A stretch of DNA of 64,000 nucleotides from contig LSRY02000058.1 in NCBI GenBank assembly GCA_001643675.2, positions 162,501 through 226,500 of the forward strand, written 5' to 3'. Shown piece by piece: positions 24,501-35,043 of the stretch; within the stretch, counting starts at the first letter, position 1; the number at the start of each line of letters is the position of its first letter. The notes under the pieces were generated by a model, which worked only from the letters and a program-made list of their open reading frames with translations, was not told the origin of the DNA and made no database searches. Source of the stretch: Monocercomonoides exilis (taxonomy: Eukaryota; Preaxostyla; Oxymonadida; Polymastigidae). The translations under genes were made by a program, and so were the position numbers.

Positions 24501-27500
24501 ATCGTCCTGCGCCTTTGCCCGTTGGAGTTGGGATGCCTGTTCTGTTTGACATCCACTCAGAGCAGATGCAGCCACTGAGCAGTTTGGTCGTGGGAACACG
24601 GCACATCCACCCGGGTGTGAGCACGCAGCTGGCGAAAGAATACTTCCACGACTTGTTCAAAGGCGGAGAGTGCTGCAGCTGCAAATACTGCACTTCGGAT
24701 GTGTTTCCAAATATTAGCGGAAATCCGAATATGAATGTGAATGTGAATACGAATGCAAGCACAAACGCCCAGTTGTCTCCTTCTGTGCCTCTGGTGCCTT
24801 CTTCTTTTTCTTTTTCGTCTGCAGGATCGCTGGATGCATCTGCTTCTCACTCTCCACTGGGATCACAGACACCATCATTAACACCAGCAATGACAGTTAC
24901 GCCCACTCCTTTGCATTCTCCTTCATCATCTCCTTCGCTTTTGGCTGCCACATCGTCGTTTTATGAGTCCATAAGCAGAATTTCTACATCTTTTCAGATC
25001 CATTCGAGCACCATTGGTGTCTCAATGCCAGACAGAATGAGCGAGTTGTACAACAAGGCAATCTTTGATAATGTCCCTGCTATTTCGGGGCGAAAGGTAA
25101 GTGAGATAGAAGAGAGAGAAAAGCCATCTTTCTGCTCTTCTTGCTCCTCTTGCTCTCCCTTGCAGCCATCGTCTTCGGTTTCCTTGTTTGATTCACTGTC
25201 TCCTTCCTCTCTTTCGCCTCGATTGTCACAAACTGGGACAAGCCAGCAAAAGACAAACACAGATTCGCTTCTCAGAAAAGCATCATCATCAACTGAGCAG
25301 AATATCCAAAAGCCAGCTGCGAGGTACAATTTAGAAGTCAAGGAATTACTTGAGAATGAGATGCAGCTGATGCAGGTGGAGCAGAAGAATGGCAAAGGAA
25401 TTGATACTCAAAATGAACTTGCATCATCGCCAAAGAGTCGGTTGTCTAAGAATGCAACAGAAATGGAAGTGAAAAGTGGCGAAAGAGAAGATGAAGAGGT
25501 GGAAGAGGACACAGAAGAGAATTTAGAGGAAGAGGAAGAAGAAGAAGATGCTCAGCGACTTCCAAAGGATGATAACGAAGAATTTGAAGATCCACCTCGT
25601 AAACAGAAGTTCAAGAGCAAAAAATTCAGATCAGAGCGTTTTGAAAAAGGAGAAAAAGAAGCAGAGAAAGATGGAATGCATACGATTGCGCACGACGATG
25701 TCGAAGAAGATGAAGAAGAGCAATTTGGCGTGCAGAAATATGACAGCCAGAAGAAATACGTTGGTCCGCCGCTGAAGAAGAACCAGCTGAAGCAGCAGAT
25801 TTTGGATATTCTGAACAGCCAAGTGGAAGACGAGGAAGAATCGAGTGAGTCAGAAACAGACATGCTGAGCAAGCTGGGGCTGACCAGTCGCTTTGGAAGG
25901 AGAACGAAAGGAAAAGACAAACAGAAAAGGAAGAAAAGCAGGCGGCAAAGAGAGCTGAATGAGCTGAATTCGCAGGAATCTGAGTGGGACTACTACGAAA
26001 TAGAAGGAGGAGGAGACGGAGGAGAAGATAGTTCAAGTGATGAGAATGGGCCTGTAAATAAGGAAAATTTGATTGCAACAAATGCATTTCGAAGAGAGCT
26101 GCAACTGAGAAGTAGATCTTCATCTTCATTCGGTTCATTTCTTAACAGTGCAAATGCAAACCCCACAAAGAACAACCAAAATGAGCTATCGCCTTATTCT
26201 CCTCAACAGCAGCACAAGACAAATCTCATCGAATCATTCAAGCATTTCTTATCCAAGTCAAGCACTCCATCAAACAAGACTCCCAAATCCTATTCTTTTG
26301 AGTCTGCATTCGATTCAAACTCTTCCCCTCAGCGTTGTCGCATCCGGTTGGTTGTTCGTGGGCTGAGGCCTGCCGAAGTGAAGATGCTTCTGCTGAGCAA
26401 GACGAATGGTGTTGTTGTGGCGTCGCAGGAGATGATGGCGAAGAACCTGTTCAAGTACAAAATGGAGACGGACTTCAGAGAAGGGTTCAGGCGCCGGGTG
26501 CTGGCGGAGGAGACGAAGGCGATTTTGCGCTATGCGAAGGAGAGGAGGAAGGTGCAGAGCGCCATTTCGGCTGAGCTCAAAAGGGTAGATCTGAAGGAAA
26601 ACACAGCCGAGGCACTGGAATTTGGTTCAACTGCTTCTGCTTCTGCTGTTGTTGTGCACAGGCGGAAGAAAGGAAGGCCGAAGCTTACAAAGGGAGAACT
26701 GACTAAAGCCAAGCAAAAGGTCGATGCTCCTTCTTTGCCTGAAGAAAAATCCCCTTCACCACCTCCAATAAGCCAGCCTGAGCCAAAGCCTCAGTATTCT
26801 CCTTTTCGCCCTCTGCCTTATTTGCCTGTGCCTTCCCATCAGAATGCTCCTTCGCTTTCTTCTGTCACTTCGACTCCAGCTGCTCCTTCTATCTTGTCTA
26901 TTCCTTCTCTTGCTTCTGTTTCCACTCATCCGAATTTCCCTTCATTTCCGTCCTTCCCATCTCCACAAGCATCTCTTTCATCCATTTCACCATCAACATC
27001 TGCAACATTCCCTTATTCTTTCTCTTCTTCTTTCTCTTCATCATCATCTTCTTCTTCTTCAACTTTCTCTTTTCCTCCAGTCACATTTGGCAAAGAAGAT
27101 TTGACAAAGCAGGTTATTCGGTTTGGCCTTCCTGACACCACAGCGCCAAAGATGCAGGAGCCGAATGCGGATGATGTTGCAATCAAAAAAATGGATACTC
27201 CTTCAAGCACAAATGTTACAAAGAAGAAGAAGAAAAGGAGAAGAAGGAAGAAGAAGAAGAAGAGCATTGCGAAATTTGTGAGAAATCAAGTGAATGAAGA
27301 AGAGGAGGAGGAAGGCGAAGAGGGAATATCAGAAGAAGAAAATGAGAAAGATTTAACAAAAAGCATGATACAAGCAGCAGGTGACATCAGAACTGAAATG
27401 TTGCAATCAGAACAGGAAGTTGAAATTGGAGTAGACACATCAGCAGCAGCAGCAAAAGAAGGAGAAGGAGAAGAAAGCAGAGATGTTAGAACTGAGCTTT

Positions 27501-27937
27501 CTTCTGCTCAAAACAATGAGAATTCTCAGAAGATGACTGGAGTAATGGATAAATCCACAATGTTGGATCAGCTCCAGCTCCAAAATGCATCTGCCATACT
27601 CTCGTCTGCGTCTTCCTCGCTGCCATTCGCTACACACACAAAATTCTTATCGTCGTATCCTTCTTCTTCTCTTTCACTGGGCCTGTGCTCATTTGCAACT
27701 CCGCCTGCGACAGCAGCAGCTCAAAGTGGAGTTGACAATAACGAGACTCCGCGCTTCAGTTCTTTTGCGCCTTCTGTTTTCTGCTATCCAGGCCCTGTTC
27801 AGCTGCAGCCGTTGCAGGCCGGAGAAATTCTAAACGCGAAACTCCGTCGCATTGACGATTTCTCCGAATCCTGCAAGAAAAATGCAGGCGATTCAGGTGA
27901 TTCATTTGATTCAGAATTTCCGATGGAGCCGAGCTAA
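18518..27937 (+). CDS. Giant low-complexity protein with ASH2-like N-terminal winged-helix region, 3,063 residues
   Basis: Exons inferred: 18518-18666, 18726-18883, 18947-19203 and 19310-27937, with consistent phases (2, 1, 0) and GTTTG donors. The N-terminal 165 residues show a CxxC...CxxC pair (CANC, CSDC). These are followed by KPNWIEIVRVAMFNV, EILEFIRCNWDRICH and RGVFWTLTEKG. That pattern resembles the atypical zinc-finger and winged-helix part of ASH2, a subunit of histone H3K4 methyltransferase complexes. The ASH2 SPRY domain is not seen. The rest is Lys, Ser, Glu and Asn runs broken by ordered islands near residues 1700 (TYRYHSASQMCVFRQVNSP), 1895 (ending in GECCSCKYC) and 2530 (RIRLVVRGLRPAEVKMLLL), plus a basic KKKKKRRRRKKKKK cluster near 2825. 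A nuclear, chromatin-linked role is inference. The gene structure is well supported; the domain call is moderate. Confidence 0.78.
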
Positions 27938-28321
27938 AAAGGAATGCCGCAAAACCTTGAGCAGCAAAACTTGTAACTTCAAGAAGGAAAGAAAAATCTA
28001 TCTCAACAACAACATTACCAAAAATCATTGTAAGCAGAAGACAAAAAAAATCCAGTGATCAACGGATATTAGTTTGAAAACGTTTTCGTTTTTTCAGTTG
28101 TACTTGAAATGATACAAACAAATAGGCTAACATCGATATTGTTCCTATTTTTCACAATGTTTCCTCAATTATACAAAAGAAATTATACAATATAAAATTT
28201 TTTGGAGAATAAAAGTTTTATTTTTTGCTTTTTAATGATGTTGAAGTTTTGATATATTATTTTCGTTTAATTTTTCTTTATTTCTTTTTATTGTCAAGGA
28301 TAGAATGTCAAAGAAATAGAT
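27938..28321. other. Intergenic, AT-rich
   Basis: Follows the stop codon of the giant gene. No gene, repeat family or motif seen. Confidence 0.5.
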
Positions 28322-28573
28322 ATGGATAATTCAAAAGATATTTTCTTCGCGAATGAAAAATCAATTTTCATTACTCATCCCTTTTCAGAATGGTATCAAC
28401 ATCAATTGGTAAGTTTATTTAAATGCGTGAAAGATAATTTATCTTTTTTGAAAAAAAATAATATTATTATTATCGAATTACAAAAAGAATCATTTTTGTT
28501 TGTTCAAGTTGCTTTGGTTGTTTCGTTTTTTTTTTTCAATAATAACATTGAAAGAAGCGTTGTGAATCTATGA
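28322..28573 (+). CDS. Small hypothetical ORF or orphan first exon
   Basis: An 83-codon frame from ATG that I do not recognise. After 29 codons (MDNSKDIFFANEKSIF... to YQHQL) there is a textbook donor, GTAAGT, at 28409. The start could therefore be a first exon whose downstream part was lost when the adjacent retroelement inserted. The later residues are low-complexity and hydrophobic. The GTAAGT donor is unlike the GTWTG donors of the neighbouring genes, which weakens the exon reading. Confidence 0.25.
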   Translation: MDNSKDIFFANEKSIFITHPFSEWYQHQLVSLFKCVKDNLSFLKKNNIIIIELQKESFLFVQVALVVSFFFFNNNIERSVVNL

Positions 28574-29056
28574 CATATTTGTCGCATCAATGAACTAATG
28601 TTAATTGATTATAAAAAATGAATCTTATGTGAAAACTGGAAAACGAGATTATTGCTGTTATTATTTGAATAACATAGTCAAACTTTGAATCAACAGTTAA
28701 CGAATATGAAATATAGAAACAATGTGTTCTCATGAAAAAGATTTGCCCTTTTAATGATTTATTTTTTCATAAATGTGACATCCATAAAATTGCAACGTTG
28801 TGCGATGTGAGAAAAAAGTTTGCCGTTCCATTCACAAATATTCCACTTGTTGAAAAAAGAGAGTGAGTGAATGACAGAGAGAACATGGCGATTGAAAAGT
28901 TGAGGAAAAAGTTTGTTCAAGAAGAGACAAGATTTTTGAAGAACAAAGGAAAATTGAATTGAAAGGATAAAGATTTCAAAATGATATTTAAATTAGCCAG
29001 AAGCGTTATTACTATATTTTTCTTGGAAAGATGTATTTTTTCAATCTTGATAGAAC
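28574..29056. other. Intergenic flank of the DIRS-like element
   Basis: AT-rich sequence before the inferred left inverted terminal repeat. No gene seen. Confidence 0.5.
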
Positions 29057-29228
29057 GCAGTGAGATAGGTTTGCTCCGAAATAATGAGTATTGAGTATTG
29101 ATCACGATATATGGGCGGTTTGAGTGAGAACTTCGACCTCCCAAATATGAGGTGGAAAAAAGGGTTAGATGAAAATAAAGACAATAACATGTTAAATAAT
29201 AAAAAGTGAATAATGAATTGTCCGCTTC
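29057..29228. repeat. DIRS-like left inverted terminal repeat
   Basis: Shares an ordered series of matches with the reverse complement of 34392-34502: AGGTTTG, CTCC, ATAATGAGTATTG, TCACGAT, GGCGGTTT/GGTGGTTT, AACTTCG and AATTGTCCGC/TATTGTCCGC. The two copies have diverged by substitutions and small indels. Confidence 0.7.
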
Positions 29229-29345
29229 ACTTCACCACCGACTTCGCCTTTTTGCATTATTCACGAAGACCAGAGGGCAGGGGACATTGCCCCTCGGAGC
29301 TCTCTACTGCACTCCGTGCAGGGATTCAGTGAGGCGAAAGCTCAA

Positions 29346-29460
29346 AACGGATCAGAAAGAAAAACCACTCTCGCTTTCGCGAGGATTGGAAAAGTCAAAT
29401 GCATGTGATGTACTCTGCCTCCCGCTCTTCTGCTCCATCAGCTGAGCTAATCCGCTCGCC
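29346..29460 (-). other. tRNA-like segment with Pol III box A-like D-arm
   Basis: Reads TTAGCTCAGCTGATGGAGCA on the minus strand, matching a tRNA D-arm and box A. A possible acceptor pair is AGCGGAT with ATCCGTT about 100 bases on. No proper T-arm or box B is visible and the spacing is too long, so it is not called as a tRNA gene. It may be a tRNA-derived SINE head or chance. Confidence 0.3.
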
Positions 29461-29748
29461 ACAAACTGTGTGGGCTAGTCTGACTCTTCTCTTTGCATTT
29501 GTTCGACTCCAATTAAAGGAGAAGGATCCTTCTTAAAACTTTTTATTCCTTCACTGTTTCTCAATACAGGTTTTGATGCGCTAGATCTTTCTGGGCGGTT
29601 ATTCTTTTCCCATCTCCTCTGCTATCTCGCCCTTTTCCTCGTCATATTCTTCCTAATATGTTTCTCTCTCTTACGCACCCAGCCGCTCTGAGTCTCTCCA
29701 TCCGCGTTAATATTATTTCAGAGCAAATCCTGTCTCAATGCGTTCTTT

Positions 29749-29812
29749 CAATTGTCAATAAAGCGAATATACAAATGCAAGGAGCAGGTTCGTTCCTCGA
29801 GAATGAGTCCTG
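29749..29812. repeat. DIRS-like internal complementary region
   Basis: Contains GCAAGGAGCAGGTTCGTTCC and flanking AAAGCGAAT...AGAATGAG. It is nearly identical to the reverse complement of about 34468-34520 (GCAAGGAGCAGGTTTGTTCC). It extends beyond the part shared with the left terminal repeat. Confidence 0.7.
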
Positions 29813-30291
29813 AAACCCCTCGCTGTGTTTTCTCCCCTGATCTTAAACCCTCCTGCCTAGCACTTTATCGTGCGGTGGATGATTAGAGAGCCTGCGGATG
29901 AAAGTGCGGTTCCTGTCTCTACTCCCTCCCTTTCTTGGTGTGTTTCCGAAGCGTGCACGACCTGGAATTCGTTTCTCTTAAGTTTTTATCATCCAACCTT
30001 GATATCTCACACCATGCTTCCTCCTGCCTGTGCCCTTCTTTCATGATGAGGCAGTGTGTTTGCTTCCAGTCAGCTCGATAACGCTGCTGGGAATAATGAG
30101 GGGTGTTCTCCGACGTTAGGGTGGTTGGGATGAGTTGTGTTGTGATAGAGTTCTTTCTCTTTGCATTCTGTCTTCTCAACTCTGTTTGCCAAGTCTCTTT
30201 AACTTCTTTCCTTTACTCATCTCTTCTTCTCCCCCAGCTTCTGATAACTTTTCTATGCATTCTATCATCAATGATTCTGCTTTCTCGACTC

Positions 30292-30588
30292 TCATGTCCT
30301 TCCTTTCTCAATCCATTTCTGACTTTTCTGCTTCTCCGCTAAGGTGTCCTGGGCTGCCAGTCGCCTCCAGGATTTATTTTGTATTTTGAACATGTAAACC
30401 GTAAAATATTCCTGTGCCACTCTTGAACCTGGAGCCCATCTCGCGTCTGCGTTGATTGCTTTCTTTTCTTCTCTCTCTCGTTTTGCTAAGTGCGATATCA
30501 CTGCATATCTGATCGAGAAAGCGGAAAATTTGTCTGGTATTTCATTCTCTCTCAGCATAGCCACAAACTTTTCTTCTATTCTTTGCAA
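30292..30588 (-). pseudogene. Tyrosine recombinase C-terminal domain of the DIRS-like element
   Basis: A 98-codon frame resembling the end of a DIRS tyrosine recombinase: FSAFSIRYAVISHLAK, then ADARWAPGSRVAQEYFTVY. The arginine of the HxxR box (SIR) and the nucleophile-type tyrosine (EYF) are present, but the box histidine position is phenylalanine (SAFSIR). The enzyme would cut and rejoin circular element DNA. Sequence between this domain and RNase H (30600-31330) has several stops and only patchy coding, so the gene is dead. Confidence 0.65.
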
Positions 30589-31332
30589 AAATTGAAGATT
30601 GCATCTCTTTTACATCATCTACTGCGAGTCCATCTCTAAAATTCGTCCTTGTCTAATTAATACATCGTTGGAGTGCTCAAACAACATAGAAACGTGGGAA
30701 AAAATATTAATTAATAACGAACTTTAAAGTCTCCCTTCCTGACGACTTGGTTTGAACCTGTGTCAATTCTGTATTTTTTCTAAGTGAAGGACATTCCATC
30801 CATATTCTCTCCAGATCCGCTAGTCTTTACGCTCCAAACATCACAGTGAGGATGAGGGCTCTCCTCTGGAGTATTTGTGGGTCTATGGAATTCTTTGTGG
30901 CTTCCACGCGTTTAGGAATAATTGTAAAATCCCTCATTGGTTAACATTATATACACTTTCTCGGTTTCTCTCCCACATATGTTTTTAAAAAATATATCTT
31001 TTTCTTTCACATCCATCGTCTGATAAATCACTCCACTTTAAAGATTCGTATTCAATTGGTTCTCAATAAATTCTGCCATAATTCACTTGGCATCTTTTCA
31101 ATGAGTCAATCTGTTTCATCTATTCTTTCTCAATCCAAATATTGTTATAATTTCGCAGCGCTCTCAACTTATCCCTTGCCGCTGATTTATCCTTCACTCC
31201 AACGTATTCTCTCCATGTTGGAAAGATGTCCTTTCTTTGATATTCTTCTCTCCAGCCTAATCCTTATGATTTCTTGTGGGGGAAAATTCCTTCCTTCCTT
31301 TCTCATCTCCTTCAAGGTCCGTCCAATGTTTC

Positions 31333-33060
31333 TTAATAACGGACTAGCACAATCTTGTTTTTAAACAATTCTTTCTCTCTCTTCCTTTTCAGAGAGGATA
31401 GTCTCAAAATACTTCCACAGGGCTCCGGTGAAATCGGTTCTGAAATTGCATCTTGTGTTCTTGGTGCGATTGTTTGTGATATCTTTTCGACGTTCTCCCC
31501 CTTCAGCGCATAGTCCGGTTTTTTCTCCATCCGGCTGAGTGCATCTGCTTCCGTGTTTTGTTCCCCCGGGAGATGTTCTGTCTGTATTGTCAAGCTCAGG
31601 CTGATCAGTTTCTTCTCCAATGCTCTCAGAGTTGGAATGAGCGATGGAACTTCCCTCTTCTTCTGTATTGTCCATCTCGTGGACATGTTGTCTGTTTTCA
31701 GACAAATATGGTCTATCTTCTTTTGTTGCAGCCATACTCCCTTTCTCTCTAGTGTCCTCAACACTGCTCTGGACTCCTTCTCGATGATCGCTAACGCACT
31801 CTCCTGGCGTGTCCAACTTCCATGGTCATATATGGGTAATTATTTTTGAAAAGTCGCAAATGTTTAATTTTCAAATAAATCAAAAATTTCATATTTAGCT
31901 CTTATTTTTATAAACATTCATGAAACTTCACTTGAATTCATGAAATTACATTATCCAATAATGGATTCCATGTTTGTGAAGTTTGGTTGATGTTATCAAA
32001 ATTTTGAGCAAAATATGAAATTTTTGAAGCATATAAAAATTAAACTTTTGTGACTTTTCAAAAAGAATCACCCATATCTTCTCCTCTTTGCTCTCTGTCT
32101 TTATTGTTAGCACTGCATTCAATCCCAGCTCTGACGCGTCTGTTATTAGTTCTGCAGACATTGCTCTTCTCCTCAAACACCTCTGTCTGTTTTCTAGCAG
32201 GATCTTTCTCCAATGTGTTAACTCTCCCAGCATCATTGGGTTGGATATTTAAAATCTACTCCAGCCTCCGCGGGCTATCACCAGCCTCAGCACATGTTGC
32301 ATGTGCGTCATCCACAAGCTCGCTGGTGGGTGTTGCAACCTCACAATATTCAGCCTCCCGAGGAGTGCTGCCAAATCCCTCGTCTTTTGTCTCCTCCTTT
32401 CCTTTGCATGTGTTATCCACGTTCGCACATCTTCCAAGAGCAGTACTCTTTTCCTATCTTGGAGTGTCACTTCCATCTTCTCTGAGTTCCACAACCATCC
32501 CAGAAACTCCACGCTCCTTGCGGGTTCCAACTTCAGCTTCTCTTCCAACAGTATCCAGCCCAGATTTCTCAGGAATTGGGCTATCCCCTGTGAGATCAAT
32601 CTCAATGCATCCCTGTCTGGATGCATGAGGAGAATATCGTCCAGGTATATCACTAGCTTCACTCTCCACTTTTCTCTGATATATGACGCTGCCCGTCTCA
32701 TCATCTTTATTAATATTCTGAGCGCATGTTTCGCTCCAAAGAGCATCCCTATGTGAGCATAGCATTGCTTCTGGTAGTTAAAGCACAGATAGTGACCGAA
32801 TTACTCGTCCACTTTGACATGTTGATATGCCTTCGATATGTCCAGTGTGGTCATCCAATCGTTCTCCTCCAGGAGTTCCACCACTGTCTCCTGGGAATCC
32901 ATCTTGAAGTGCTTTCCATGCACATCCTCGTTTAGCGCCCTGCAGTCCAAGATCTTTCTCCACTTCCCGTTCTTCTTTCGAACCATGAATGTCGGGTTGA
33001 ACCACTTTTCCTCCTGCTCCTGCACGGACTTCACCACTCCGTCCTTCGAATTCTTCTTAT
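31333..33060 (-). pseudogene. Reverse transcriptase-RNase H of the DIRS-like element
   Basis: The reverse transcriptase shows KWRKILDCRALNEDVHGKHF, then TLDISKAYQHVKV and the catalytic LVIYLDDILLM. A DIRS-style SVEFLGWLWNSEKM and RDLAALLGRLN follow. RNase H has LITDASELGLNAVL, LKTDNMSTRW and EHLPGEQNTEADALSR. The frame is continuous except for TAA codons at 32801-32803 and 32249-32251 and the MITE insertion. Removing 31833-32076 restores one frame across the MITE site. Upstream, ORF 33067-33258 is shifted by a base or two relative to this frame. Further upstream (33260-34390) are only fragments, probably gag-like remains. Confidence 0.85.
31833..32074. mobile_element. MITE copy 1, 242 bp, TA target duplication
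   Basis: Ends are inverted repeats: TGGGTAATTATTTTTGAAAA at the left and the complement of TGGGTGATTCTTTTTGAAAA at the right, each followed by GTC(G/A)C. TA flanks both sides (31831-31832 and 32075-32076). It has no coding capacity. Precise removal with one TA restores the RNase H reading frame, which fixes both ends to the base. Confidence 0.92.
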
Positions 33061-34391
33061 GAAGGTTTAAGCAACTGCTCCTTTATGAAAATCTTCAATA
33101 ACTCTATTCGCCTCCCCATTCTGATAGTTCATTCTTCGGTCCTCGATTTCAATCCCAGAGGCTTTCTTTATTCCTCTCTTGGTTTCCTTCTCGCACATCA
33201 TCTTATTCTTTGTTCTCATTTCGCAGAAATAAGTGGAGCCTTCCTCCATTTTCTTCACGCTGTGATGTGCGACTTATTTCGAAATCCTCATCTCGGGATC
33301 TTCGGCTGTCTCATACTCTATCTTCTCCTCTCGTTTTTACAATGTTTTCACTTCTTCGATTTTCTCACGATATCTCGCGGTTTCTTTATCTGCACTCATC
33401 AAATAATTATGCACCTTCTTGTCGTATTATCCGTTCGTTATTTCTCTCGATTTCTTTTTCTATCCTCATCTCGCAACAAACTTAGCTTTCTCTTCATTCA
33501 AACACTTTCGATCGAAAGCGGTTTCACTCTCCACAATAATCTCGCTTCATTTCTCGGCTATCTTTTTTCTCTCTGTCTTGTTATTTTTCGCGGTTTCATA
33601 TTTGTGATAATCTCCTTCGAAAAACATTGTTTCTTTCCTTATTATTAATCAATTATATTTCATCGTTTCTGTTTTTCATATTGTTTCGTAACACAGCTTG
33701 TCAATATTTCCTTTGCTAAAGTTTATTTAATTAGCTGAGTTTTCTCTTCATAATAATCTCAATTAATCGCTTTTCTATTTTCTCTCTCTTAACTTTTTCT
33801 TCACTTATGATCTTGAGATCAAATGCGATTTGTTTCTTTGTAACTATCTCTCGAATATGCGCAGCTTCATATCAATTGATTTCTTTTTAACTGCAATAAA
33901 ATTATCCTTAGACTTACGATATCAAAATGTGTATGTTTTGTTGATGCATTTATGCATATCTCACAAAACTGCGCTGTTCCTTTCTTAAATTATCTTCTTT
34001 CATTATTTTGAAGATTCTGTATTTATCTATATCTCCCTGCTATGAATGGCTCATTTTCCTAATAAATGAACAAAAATTTTTATTTGTTTCATTTTCTTTG
34101 AAAATCTATTGAAATACAAATCTTCATTTTGCATAAATATCTCTCAATTTTCATAATTTCAGTTTTCTGTTTTGCAGCTTCTGTTCTCAATATTATCTCT
34201 TCATTCAACGCAGCTCTCAGTTCAACTCTATCAGCTGTGCACTATCTCATATTGTGGATGATGTCTGACATGCTCAGATCCTGGTAAGTTCTTCAATAAT
34301 ATTTTCCTCTCTAACTAGTTTCAGCATTCGATCAAAATTTTTCCATATCAGTCTCTGTATTTTCTGAAACAGGAAATAACTTTTTTTTTGT

Positions 34392-34530
34392 TGCGGACAA
34401 TAACGATCTTCTTTGAATTTGAGTATTGGCGAAGTTAGATATTAAACCACCAATTAATCGTGAACAATACTCATTATTGGGGAACAAACCTGCTCCTTGC
34501 GTTTGTTGATTCGCTCTATTGCGAATATTC
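34392..34530. repeat. DIRS-like right inverted terminal repeat
   Basis: Inverted partner of 29057-29228 and, in its outer part, of 29749-29812. It lies upstream (5') of the retroelement genes in coding orientation. Confidence 0.7.
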
Positions 34531-34560
34531 AAAGAAAATTTTATTTCTTTTTTTAAAATA

Positions 34561-35043
34561 CAGAACAACTTGAAAATGATAGTTTTTTGACAAATAACAG
34601 CAGATTATTGATTTGAACAACAAAAATGAAATTTTAAAATTTTGTGATCTAAAAAGGGATGCAAATTAAAGTTTTCTGACTTTTCAAAAAGAAAGTGCCA
34701 TTTCATATTTTCTTTGCTTTTTAGAATTTCAAAGAAATGATTAAAATAAAAATATAAAACAAGCTTTACGTTTGTTGAACTGTGAAATGATTATTTGAAA
34801 AATAAATAAAAAATTTGAGTTACAGAATAAATAACTTTTCATTCCCTCAGACATTTGCACCAGTTGCTGATGAATTATCAGACAATCCAATAAAAATTTT
34901 CAAATAAAAAAGTCCGCAAACAGCCATTTGCAGATGAAGGAAATAATCAAAAAAACAAAAATTGAAATTCAGAGAAACAAAATGTGAAATATCTCATTTT
35001 CTCAAACATTTACAAAATAATCAGTTGAATTTTGTGAAAATAG
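34561..35043. other. Intergenic with a MITE end remnant
   Basis: At about 34665-34705, AATTAAAGTTTTCTGACTTT continuing CAAAAAGAAAGTG closely matches the right end of MITE copy 1. The terminal ATCACCCA is degraded and no left partner is seen. The rest is AT-rich without a gene. Confidence 0.5.

Larger units (their letters stand above)
29057..34560 (-). mobile_element. Decayed DIRS-like tyrosine-recombinase retrotransposon
   Basis: Coding order on the minus strand is an N-terminal charged ORF, reverse transcriptase, RNase H, then a tyrosine-recombinase-like end. This is the order in DIRS elements. Inverted terminal repeats lie at about 29057-29228 and 34392-34530. A third related copy at 29749-29812 matches the outer part of the right terminal repeat, as the internal complementary region of DIRS elements does. 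That region sits near the 3' end in coding orientation, as expected. The element is broken by in-frame TAA codons, at least one frameshift near 33060 and a MITE at 31833-32074. Boundaries are approximate to some tens of bases. Confidence 0.82.

Noticed and set aside
25096-25101. GTAAGT donor-like site inside the large exon of the giant gene
   Set aside because: The reading frame stays open through it and donors in this genome are mostly GTWTG.
29346-29460. tRNA gene on the minus strand
   Set aside because: The D-arm matches, but no anticodon arm of correct size, no T-arm and no CCA-proximal pairing at normal distance are visible.
32249-32803. Possible stop-codon reassignment (TAA read as Gln) in the reverse transcriptase
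   Set aside because: TAA ends RPS13 and the giant gene at 27937, and the surface pseudogene has TAA, TAG and TGA mixed. Decay explains the stops better.
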